NCBI RefSeq assembly: GCF_018760785.1
Contig: NZ_JAHHZO010000008.1
Coordinates: 1-64,000 of the forward strand
Origin: Rhizobium sp. CSW-27
GTDB lineage: Bacteria > Pseudomonadota > Alphaproteobacteria > Rhizobiales > Rhizobiaceae
Direction of reading: 5' to 3'
Length of the DNA: 64,000 nt
The notes below the pieces were generated by a model. That model searched no databases. It was not told where the DNA came from and worked only from the letters and a program-made list of their open reading frames with translations. Numbering within the stretch: position 1 is the stretch's first letter; each line of letters opens with the position of its first letter. This document shows positions 1-12,000 of the stretch, piece after piece. The translations under genes and the position numbers were made by a program.

Positions 1-3000
1 TTGCCGTCAGAGACACGCCGTTGGCGCCGGCAACGGAACCCGTGGCGGCAACAACAATATCCGCCTCGGCCGTCACCTCGACGGAACCGTCAGACGTGCT
101 CAGCGCATCGGCAAGCTCCACCGAGCCAGCGAGAGCCGAGACAGACACCGTGCCCGCGGTCTTCACACGGCCAAGCTTGGCATCGGTACCCGCCGACAGC
201 GTCACATTACCCGTGCCGCCATCGATCAGAGAGCCAGAGGCCTGCGTCAGCTTGCTGCCTGCCGAGAGCGCGATATCGCCATCGATCGCGGTCACGGAGC
301 GGGTCAGCAGATCGCCAATGCTCGACAGCATGATGGAGGAACCGGCGGCCACCGTGCCGCTCTCCAGCGTCATGCTGCGGTTATTTTCGATGACGACATT
401 GCCGCCATCGGCGTTGGTAAAGGTGAGATGCGCCAGATTGGTCGAGAGCGCCGTATCGCCGCCGATACCGCCATGTGCTGACAACGTCACGCCCGCGGAA
501 TCGTCGGAAACGTCGATGTCCTTCAGGTCGTCGCCGTTGCCGTTGATCGAACCGCCGGCCTCGACGACGATGGCGTCGTCGCCACCCTTCTGGGTGACCA
601 GATTGCCGAGCACGATGTTGCCGGCCGCGCCGAGATCGATGGCATTGCCCTGGGCGTCAATGGTCGACCCCTTGCCCATGACGAGGTTGGCTTCAGTGCG
701 AATCTTTGCAGTCCCGTCACGCGAGATAACCTTGCTGTTTTCGCCGAAGATCACGTCCTCCGGTGCAAACCAGTCGATGATGCTCGCCGAGAAGGTATTG
801 CCGGCCTCTACCAGGATCTGGCTGGCCGATACGATCTTCGAGATGCCGCCGACGATGGCTTCCTTGACATAAACAGGCAGATCCGGCGCGGCTATGTAGG
901 AATCGCCCGGCGTCTGCAGCTCAACCTCGCCGTCGGTACGGGTCGTGACGTCGAGCGATGATCCCTCCGTTCCGATACCATCACGGGCGTAGAGCTTGAT
1001 GTTGCTGCCGTTGAGGTCTACCCCCGCATCCGCGAAGGCATCGACGATACGTCCGTCATTGGCGGCAAGATCGAGCGTCGGGCCGGCGGCATCCTGCAGG
1101 CGCAGGTCGCCGGTCTTTTCCGCCAGATAGGCCGAGCCGTCGGTGCGCAACTGCACGTAGCCATCGTCCGTGGTCTCGGTGATGAAGCGCTTGTCGGCAG
1201 TGCCGAGATTGTCGCCGGCGGAGGACAGGATCAGGTTGCGGCCGGTGACATTGGCAGCATCGTCATCATTGGCGTTGAGCAGGCTGCCGGAGGTGTTGAG
1301 CTGCAGCGTGTTGCCGACCGAAATCGTCTTCACGTTGAGGTCACCCTGGCTCTGCAGATAGGCATCCTGACCGGCTTCCACGCTGACCGTGCCATCCGTA
1401 TTGATCGACACGCCATCATGTCCCGTGACGGTGATCGAGCCATCGGCATTGTAGACCACGTCACCGACATTGGCGTTCCGCATGCTCTGCATGTCCGCCA
1501 CCGAGACGGTCTTGTCGCCGCCGGCATTCAGCGTGAAGCCGGTGTCGGCCTCGCCGATGGTGCCGGTGACATCGATGTTCAGGCTGCCGGCCTGGATGTT
1601 GCTGGCCTGCGTCGAGCCGCCGGCATTGCCGCCGACCACTTCCGCATTGACGGCCGAGAGCACGGCGTCGCGATCGAACGTCAGGCCCTGCGTATTGGCC
1701 GTGCGCTCCGCGTCGGTCAACTGATAGCTGAAGTTCGCGTCATAGGTCCCCTCGGCCGCGGCACCCAGCTTGTCATGGGCATCGTGGTAGAAGGTCGTCT
1801 GCTGTGCCTCGTAGGCCGCGATATCGGCGTCCGTGAAGCCGTTCGACTGCAGCGCCGTGCGGTCGGGTTCCGAGACGTGGTAGACGAAGTCCGGATCGTA
1901 GGGCGCAATCGTGCTGGCCGCCTCGGTCGAAGCCACCCGCATCACGCTGGCGCTGGCGTCGGAACTCAACTCCTCGCCTGCGCCCCGCATCTTCCAGTAG
2001 GCGTGATACATCTCGGTCATCTGCTCGGCCTTGGCATCATTGACCAGGTCGGTCTCAGCCTCGGCATAGGCGGTCGAGCCGATGCCACGGCTGTCGAGAT
2101 AGTCGGCAAAGGTGCTGTCGCGTGCGGCGAGATCATTGCTCTGCGTCTGAGTGCTCAGCAGGTCGCCGTTGACCAGCAGCGTCAGGTCACCGGCCACATC
2201 GATCTGGTCGACGCGCAGGTCGCCGGACACCTCGCGGATCGTCACCGCATTCGCGTCTTCCGTCTTCACCGACAGCGTGCCGCCACCGGCTGCATCGGTA
2301 TCCACGTCAAGGCCGTTGTTGACGACATTGGTGAGGATCTTGCCGGTCTTGCTTTCCAGCTGGATGCGGCCGCCCTTCACCACCGAGCCCATGTTGGAGG
2401 CGCGGAAATCCAGGTCGCCGCGGGCCACGAGCGTCAGGTCGCCGCCATTGGCCGTCTTGGCCGCATCGACGTTGATCTGGCCGAGGCGCAGGCCGCCGGC
2501 AACCTCTTCCAGATACAGGTTCGGCGCCGTGGCATTGACGATGGCATTGGTGCCGGTCTGCTCGATCTGGAACGTGTCGGTGGCGGAACTGCCAATGCTG
2601 GTCTTGGCGTTCAGCGTGATGTTGTTGGCAATCAGCACACCCTTCTGGGCGTCATTCTCGGCCGTATAAATGCCGCCGCTCCGGCTGGTCAGCAGGGTTT
2701 CGCCGGAAACATTGCGCACGGTGCCACCGATCAGGACATCCCCCTGGCTGTCCACGGCAATCCGGCCGGTATCCTCGCCGAAGAAGCCGATGCTGATCGT
2801 CTTGTCCGCCTTCACCGAATAGGTCTGAGTGCTGTGGTAATAGATGCGATAATCCATCTTCGGACGGACTTCCCAGTCCAAGCAAGCCCCCCAGTCTTCT
2901 TCGCACACAGTCTCATGGGTGAAGTTCTGCACCTCGCGCCCCGTTTCGGTTACATCGCGCGTGTAATGGAACTCCGAGCTGTCGGATGCATTCACCACCA

Positions 3001-6000
3001 GGGCACCAACGGGATCGGCCCCATAAGTCGGGCTGGACCAGCTCAGGTGCTCATCGCGCCAACGCTCCCAGCCATCACTGCTCGTCTTGGTGGTCAGCTT
3101 GCCACGGATCCAATCATAGCTGACGTCACTCCACGGCCTTCCTTTGCGCTCCTTGTTGATGGCATTGATATCATCCTCACCCTCGTCTTTGTCCTCGTGA
3201 TACGAGTAGAACCGCTGAAGGTCGTAGTAATCAGCCGTCACCGTCCACTGGTAGCGCTGGTTGGCGAGCGGGTTGTAGGTGGCCGCTGCCGCACCGGTGG
3301 CCACCTGCGTCATCGCAATGCCGTTCGTCAGTTCATTCGACGTGTTCTCGTACTTGACGATCTCGCTGCCGATACGCGCCCAGCGGGTCTGCAGATAGCT
3401 GCTGTCCGCGGTCTGGTAGTTGTGATCGTTGAAGACGATCGTGCCTTCCACGCCATCGCCGGTATCGATATCGCGCAGTTCGAGGGCGCTGGTCGAGGTG
3501 TTGGTGATGTCGAAGCGGGCGAAGCCATCCAGCGCCTCCACCTTGCCACGGCCGGTGCTGGCGATGCGTCCCTCGATGACGATCGTACCGCCTTCCGCCT
3601 GCAGGTTCTTCGCGACGACACGACCGGTCGCGTAGTCGTAATAGAGCGGAATCTCGGCGAGATCATCGATGGAGATGCTGGCAAGCTGCTCGCGCGTTGC
3701 CGTCAGCGGATCGAAGCCGAGGCCGGCATTCAGCTGATAGTAGCGGTCTGTTTCGCTCTTGGTCTGCTCATAGCGGGTCTTCTGCGCACTCGAAAGGGCC
3801 GCATCGACCTGGGCCTGCGTCACCGTGGTGTCGCGACCGCTGACGCCGGAGCGGATGGTGCCGTTGATGTTGATGGCGTCGGCCTTGATGTAGATATTGC
3901 CGAGCGCCTCGATCGAGCCGGCCGATCCCTGCGGGCTGCCTGCCGAGGACAGCGTTACATCGACATCAGCCGCCGTCTGCACATTGTTGTAGGAGTTGGC
4001 GAGACTGCTGAACTCGCTGATCGGATCGTTGCCGAGGTTGATGTCGTCATCGCTGTCGATGCGGAAGTCACGGCCGGCCAGAATGGCCAGGTCCGCCGCC
4101 TGCACGCGTGACTGCAAGGATACCGAGCCGTAGATATTGGCCAGCGTCACCGAGCCACCGAGATTGCTGATCTGGCCGTTGACCGTCAGGTCCGGTCCGC
4201 TTGTATGGGTGCTGACCACGGAGAGCACGCTCTCCTCGGTCGGAAGGCTGTAGCCGACGGAGCCGAGCAGCGACGACCCGTTCTGCTTCACTTCCGTGCC
4301 GTTCACATAGACCTTGCCGCCCACCAGATAGGGGATCGACAGGCCGGCAATCGACAGGGCATTGGAAGAGGTATTCACGACGCGCAGGTCGGCATCACGC
4401 GGCGTAACGATGGTACCATTGCCGGTGAGACCGCCCTCGTCGACACCGGTACGCAGCACCACGTCACCCAGCGGCGCCTCGTAGTTGACGCTCCAGGTGT
4501 TGCCGGACTTGCTGACCGCCTTGCGCCAGTTATAGCCCTGGCCTGTCACGGAGTTGATGTCCGTGCCGTCGATCGAGATCCAGCGCACCCGGTCAATACC
4601 GGTTTCCAGCGTGCCGTTCAGATTGACGGTACCCGCCTTGCTCGTCCGGCCAACGCCCTTGATATCCATGAAGGCGGTCAGGAAGCTGGTCGCGGAATAG
4701 TTGCGCACGTCGATATAGGCCGTGGCACCGCCGCGCTTGTCGTCGGAGGCACCGGCATGGATGTTCTCGCCCGATTGCACCTTGCTGCCGCTTGCGATGG
4801 TGAGAACATTGTTCTGGTCGCTCGTCGCGCGCGAGATGTTGTCGCGCGGGATGCCGATGGCGGCGCCGATGATGGATATGACGGAGGCCGCCACATCATT
4901 GCTGTTGATGCGGTAGCCGACCAGCCGGTCGCCGGCGAGCGCAGAGGCGTCGTCGGCATCCACATAATCCTCGCCCGCACCGAGGAACACATCGCCGTAG
5001 CTGGCGACGGTGGCATTGCTGCCGATGGTCACCACATTGTCCGAGGTGGAGGCCGTCACCGAATCCACCCGCAGCGTCGCCCCGGCGCCATAGGCCGACC
5101 CGTCGCCGGAGGTCGACATCTTGGTGTCGGTGACGGCGGAGGCTTCCAGATGCTCGCCGGCAAACAGCGAGGCTGCATCGCCAACATTCACATAGGACTG
5201 AGCCCGGTCACCGCTGATGCCGGTATGGGTGAAGTTTGTCTTGCCGGTCGCAGCCGCGGCAGCCCCTGCCGCGTCGATGGTGATCACGTCGTCACCGCTG
5301 ACATTGGTCATCGATTTGACCGTCAGGTCACCGGCCGAATAGATCTGCGTCTTCTTGCCGATCGCCACGCCGGTGTTGGTCTTGACCGACACATTGGAGC
5401 TCACATCGGCAATCGCGATGGCGCCATAGGCCTTCAGGCTGATATTGGTGTCATCGCCGAACATGTTCTTGGCAATCGCGTTGCGCGCCAGGATCTGGAT
5501 CGCTTCGCCATTGCTCTGATCGTCATAGGTCTTCGACACGATCTTGCGGTTGTCACCGATATCGACGGTCGAGGTCCCCTCGACCTCGTATTCGGTGCGA
5601 CCGGAGCCGCCACCGTAAAGACCAACGCCGAAGGAGTTCATCTTGCCGTCGAAGCGGCGGTCGTGATCGGCCTTGATGACGATCTCACCGGTCGCACGGA
5701 TGTCATCGCCCGTCAGCGTGCTGGCGAGATCGGAAAGCTCGATCGTCGTTGCGCCCTTGTCGATCACGGTCGCGCGCGAAACCCCGGCGGTATAGATGCC
5801 GCCGGCGACCGCAAAGCTTTCTGCGGTGGCCTTGGTGTCGCTGTTGGCAAGAATGTGAATGTCGTCGGCCGCATTGATGGACGAGCCAAGCGTGATGCGG
5901 CTGGAATTTTCGTTCTTCGCCTGCGCCACATGTGCGCCGAGCGACAGGCCACCGACGGTGATGCCGATGATCTTGGACTGCAGCGCCACCTGGTTTTCCG

Positions 6001-9000
6001 TCGTCACGTCCACATCGCCACTGCGCGCAGTGATCTGGCCGTAGCCGAGGTTCACCACCGCGTCATTGCCCGTTGCGGTGCCGATATTGCTGCCCTGGGC
6101 AGCCCCCAGACCGCCGGCGGCCGCCAGCGCAAAGCTTTCGGCGCGGCGATAGGTTGCACGAACAATGCCGATGCTGTCTGAGGCCGCCTCGACCGAGTCA
6201 CCACTTGCGGTGGATTCGAGCGTGGAGGCATCCGACAGGCGGCCGGCCGTTTGCAATTCGCCGATCAGTGCGGAGATTTCCACCGCACTGCCCTTCAGCA
6301 GATGATTGTTGCCGGCCTTGACCGTCGCGTCGCCATAGCTTTCCGCGTAGGAATGGACATAGCCGGCAGCCACCGCGCCGAGCGCGATGCCGACCACGTT
6401 CGACACGGACCAGCCCAGATTGTCGGCGGCGATGTTGAGAACGCCGGCCGAGTCGAGCGTGACATTGTCACCGAGCTCTACGGTCGCATCGCTGTCTTCC
6501 TCGATTTCGGAGACCGCTGCCTGGCCGGCCACGCCACCGCCGGCGCCCGCCAGACCATCGACCGACATGCGGAAGCGCTGCTGCGCGACCACGCCGAGGC
6601 CGCCGGTGCGCGTGGTCACCGTGGCACCGTTACCAACAGTCGTGGTCGCACCGCCCTCCAGTTCGGCATAGGTGAACGAAACACCCGCGCCAACCAGCCC
6701 CCCCGCAATGCCGATGGTGGTCGCCGCAAGGTTCTGCTCGTTCTCGGCGCTGATCAACGCCTGCGCTGCCGAAACCTGCGCGCCGGCTCCGACCAGCGTC
6801 TGGGCGGTGTTGCGCAGACGGTTATAGTTGATCGAGCCCGCCACACCGACCAGACCGCCCGCGCCGGCAAAATTGACCGCCTCGAGCACGGAGACATTCT
6901 GGGCCTGCATGGTGAGCGCAGCCCCTGCCGTCACCCGGGCATTGTTGCCGATGCCGGTGATGGCCGACGACGAGAAGTCGTTGACGCCGACCGTCAGACC
7001 GACGCCGACCGTGCCGCCGCCACCGATCGTGCCGGCAAACTGGTAGACGCGGCCGAAATCGCTGGCGGCAAGATCGACAGCGCCACCGGCAACCACCTCG
7101 GCATTGTCGCCGATCGTGGCAGACGTGCGATCCTGGCCGTCCTTCGTCAGCATGGCCGATACGCTGGTCGCATCACCGGACAGGCTGGAGGCCGTCGCGT
7201 CATTGGCCTTGGCCACCGTCGCGTCGAGCGTCGCATTGCCGCTGTTCTGGATGCGGTTGCCGGCCACGATGGACAGGATGCCGTCCACCTCCTCCGCCAT
7301 GCCGGCACCGTCGACGGCAGCACTGCCGTCATTGTTCTGGTAATCGTTCAGGTTGCCGGAACCGGTGCGGTTGATCACGACTGCACCGCCGACGCCCACC
7401 ACGCCGCCAACGCCGCCGGCTATGGTGTTGGAGGCATAGTTCTTGGCAGAGACGGCGTCGATATCGACACGGCCGCCGGCATAGACCTTGGCACTGCCGC
7501 CGATGGCGGCATCCGTCTGGTTGAGGATCGTCGCCATGTCGAAGCTGACGCCGACACCGACCGTGCCGCCGCCGCCCAGGCCACCGACCAGACGATACAT
7601 GTCGATCGCACTCGACGCCTCGATCTCGACATCCTGGCCGCTGCCGGCCGACTTGAAGGCCGAATCCTGGTTGATGCGGCCATAGGCATAGGAGGAAATG
7701 CCGCGACGGGAATCCACCACGTTGATCGAGGCGCCGACACCGGCCGTACCGCCGACGCCGCCAGCCACGATGATGTTGCCGATATATTCGCGCGCGCGCG
7801 CCGTGATGCTGGTGTCGCCGATCGCATTGATCGCCCCGGATGCACCGAGGACGGCGGAGGTGGTGCTGTCGGCCACGACCACGTTGATCGCGCCGCCGAC
7901 GCCGGCCGTGCCGGCCACGCCGATGGCGCCGACCACTTCCAGGTGGCTCGAGCTTTCGCGCGCGTCCACCGAGACATTGCGATAGGCATCGGCGCGGCCG
8001 TCGATGCGGGCCGCCGTCGTGCCGGAAATCACGGCGACGTTCACGGCCGCGCCGACACCGGCCGCTCCCGTGGAGCCGCCCATGGCGAAGTTGGCAATGC
8101 CGATCTGCTGCTGGCGGCGGGCCGCCACCGCCACGTCACGGCGCGCCTTGACGACGGCACCGCTGTCGACCGTGGCCTGTGTCGTGCCGCTGAAGACGTT
8201 GACGGTAGCACCGCCGCCGACACCGGCCGTTGCGGCCGCGCCGACCATGCCGGCAAAGCCGATCATGCGACCGGTCGACTGGGCACTGATGATCGTGTCC
8301 TGGTTTGCACCATACTGGCCAAGCGTTGCCGCAGACAGACCCGCATTGATGGTCGCGCCGCTTGCCACATGGGCGCTGACGGTGTTGCTGAACACGCCGA
8401 CATCCACCACGCCGCCCACGCCGGCAGACCCCGTGGAGGCACCGACCGCGAGAGAAATTGCCACGGCACGATGGTCACCATTGGCAGTCATCACGAAGCC
8501 CTTGGCGGTGCGCGTCGTCGTCGGCATGGCGAGCAGCGCATCGCGCTCCGCCTTCGACTTGCCGACATCACCCAGGGTGTCGAAGGCCGCCTTGACGTCA
8601 TCGGCAAAGGCAAGGCCCGTGCGCTCCAGCCCCTCGAAGCTCTCGACGATGCCGGTGCGCTCGGCCTCCTTGGCCTCCTCGACCTCCTGCAGTTCCTCGA
8701 AGGAAACGACGTCGTTTTCCAGCCCGCGCGCTGTCACGCTGGCATTGCTGCCAACTTCCGCCAGCGTATTTCCGAGCACGACCAGCGAACCGACGCTTGC
8801 GCCGACACCGACATTCTGGCCGGCGCCGATGCCGCCGCCGAACTGCAGCAGGCTGCTGTCATCGGCCGCATCCAGCCACACATTGCCATTGGCCGTCACG
8901 ACGGCACTCTCGGCGATGCGGGCGGTGACGTCATTGTCGAGCACCAGGACGGAAACGGTTCCGCCGACGCCCGTGCTCTGCGTGCTGGCGCCGCCGGCGC

Positions 9001-12000
9001 CGGCCAGCTGGCGGATGTCGTTGGAGGCGCGGGCGGCAATCTCGATATTGCGCGCCGCGGCATTGCCGATCTGGGCTTCCACCGTCTTGTTGACGCCGGT
9101 GCCGGGCATGGTCAGGTCGAAGGCGGCACCGCTCATCGAGAACGCGACGCTGCCGGCGATTTCCAGCACGTCGGATTGGTTTTCGGCGGTGACCGAGACA
9201 TTGCCGTTCGAGGCCGTCAGCGTCGAACTCTTGTCGGCAACCGCCCGCGTGGTGCTGTCGACAACCGTGACGCTGAGCACGCCGGCCAGACCGCCACCGG
9301 CCACCGGAATGGACAGCAGCTGCTCGCTGGTTTCGGCGCCGAGACTGACCGAGCCGTTGCTGGACGTCACCGTGACGCCGGAGGCCAGCAGGCTTTCCGC
9401 GGAGGACAGCTGAACATTGCTGACGACGGTGGCGGCAACCGGATTGCTCGTCCCGAAGGTGACGCCGAGCGCGCCCGCGAAGGCAAAGGCATCGATGCCA
9501 TTCTTCGCGGTGATGTTGGCATCATCTGCGGCGGTGATGGCCACGTTGTCGGCAATCACCGTCTTCGCCGAACTCTGGAAGGTGTTGGAGGAAATGTTGG
9601 CCGCCACCGTGGTCGAGGTGGAGCCGGACAGCGAGGCGACTGCCGTGATCGACATGGCCTGCGTTTCGGCCTCGGCGGTGAAATCGGCGCCACCGCCGTT
9701 CGCCACGAAGACGCCACCCTTGCCGATCGAGGTCAGTACCTCGTCCATCACCACATTGACGGCGCCCTGTGCGCCGAAGGTGCCGCCGGCACCCGACAGG
9801 CTGACGGTCAGCGAGCCGCCGATGCCCAGCACCTCCTGGTTCATCAGGCTTTCGACAGTGATCGCCTCGGCCTCGACATGCGCCCGATCGCCAATCGCCA
9901 CTTTCGTGACGCCATTGGCAATGGTGATGCCAAGCGCGCCGCTGAAGGAGGCTTGCGTGCTCTGACCCGCTGCGGCCGCAGCAATGACCTGATTGTGCAG
10001 CGACTGCGTCACCGCCGGATCGGCGTTGCGCAGCGGCGCGGCAATATCGCCACCCAGAACCGGATCGACATAATCGAGCCAGGTCGTGGAGGAGGTGATC
10101 GTGCCCTTTTCCGGACCGATCCACTGTTCGGACGGCGTGAGGACGCGGGCGACGATGTCCGCATCCCCTTCTGTCTTCAGGCTGAAATCGTTGCCGATCG
10201 TGGTCGTCACCTCGCGACCGCGATAGATGATCGAGCCGACGGCGCCGCGCGCCGACTTGGTGGCGCTGGTGCCGGTGCCGAGGGCCGCCGAGACGCCCCA
10301 AGCCTTGTTGGCGATCTTGGACTGGTCATAGGCGCCGATCGTCGTATCGCCGGTGGCATTGATCGAGACGCCGTTGCCCAGCGTGGCGGCGGTATCGCCG
10401 AGATAGACGGTCGCCGCGAAGGCACCGGTCAGCGAGGAGCCCTTTCCGCCTGCGCCGGCAACGGCCTCCGCCGCATAGGCGAAGTTCGGGAAGGTTTCAT
10501 CGAGAACCTTCTGGCCGTTCTCCAGAACGTATTCGCCATCCTCGTCGGTCTTGTAGCGGAGCACGTCGGCCACGTTGACGCCGGTGTTGAAGCGGCTCAT
10601 CGCCTGCACCGTCACATCAGCGGCCTTGCGGTCTGCGGAACCCAGCACGACATTGTTGCCGATGCTGGTGGCAACCGTCGTGTTGATGACGTTGATGCTC
10701 ATCGCCGCGCCCGTCGCGTCATCGCTGAGCACGGCCGCACCGGAGACCTCGGCCATCGACATGGCGTCATGGTCGGCGATCACGTCGATCGCGCCATTGG
10801 TCTCGATCTTCACATTGTCGGCCACGATGGCCTTGGTGTCATGGTCGGCGAAGTTGAAGCCGACGGCCGCCGCAAAGGCCTGCGTCGGCTTGGCGTTCTG
10901 CGTCGCCTCGGAGGCCTTGCTGATCTCGCTGTAGGTCTTGGTGAAGCGGTCCGCCGCGCGGCCGAAGATGCTCGTATTGGGATTGTTGCCATCCGATCCG
11001 AGCAGAAGCGCATTGGTGGAGGTCTTCAGCTTCGATGCGTAGGCTTCGACGGGCGTTCCGCGCGCGGAAGCCTCCGCCGTGACCACTTCCACCGTATCGG
11101 ACGTCGCTTTCACGGCGACGTCGCCCTTGGCGCGCACGGAGGCCGCCAGCGTCGCCGTCGTATCGAAATCATGCAGATTGATGGCACCCGCCGCACCATC
11201 GGCAGCCTGCGCGCCGGCCGCCTTTCCGTCCGCCGTGGCTTCCGCCATGGCCTGCGTCTTGGCGCTCACCGTTACCGTCTCGGCATGGATCATGCCATCG
11301 CCGGCCAGCGCGCCGAGGCCCGCATCCGCACCGGCGGCACGCAGCGTCACGGCGCGGCCGCTGCCGATGCCAGCCGAGACATCGCCGTAAACCACATTGA
11401 TGGCAGCCGCCGCATCCATGGCCGTGGCAGCCGATTCGGAAGCTTCCGGCGACAGGCTGAGGATCTCGCCGGAGGGGCCTGTGCCGGCCACGCCCTGGGC
11501 GCTGGCGCGAACCCGCGCATCCGTCGAAACCTCCAGATCCCCCACGTCGACGATCGCATTGCCGTCACCGATCGAGGATTTCACGTCGAGCGAGCCGATA
11601 TTGATGCCGATGCCGAAGCCCTTCGCATCGCCGTCGCCGCCGGCGTCGGGCCCCTCGGTAAGTTCTGACTGACGTTGCTTGACACGGGCGTCCAGATAGC
11701 CGCCGATCAGCGGCGTTGCCATCTTCGCAATCGACAGGCCAAGGGCTCCGCCGCGCATGTCCCTGGTGGATTCGTAGTAGCTGAGCAGTCCGTCTTCACC
11801 GTCGAAGAAAAGGCCGTTGGTGCCATTGGCGGCATTGCCTTCCGCCTTCAGGGTGGTCGCGGCAAGCGATGTCACCGTCACGGCCGGCTTGTCGTCGTCA
11901 TTGGCGAGGATGGCCTGAAGCTGGGATTGGTTGGCCGCATCATAGGCCGCCTGCGACAGCACCGTGACATTGTTGTCGATCTTCGCCTCGTTTTCGAAAT

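Noticed and set aside
6251..11668. Plus-strand open frame of 1,805 codons (and similar ones at 1418-4111, 4205-6181, 15320-17284)
   Set aside because: These lie exactly antisense to the adhesin codons; their Gly/Ala/Asp/Arg/His-rich product has no recognisable motif and arises because GC-rich repeat codons lack stops in reverse.
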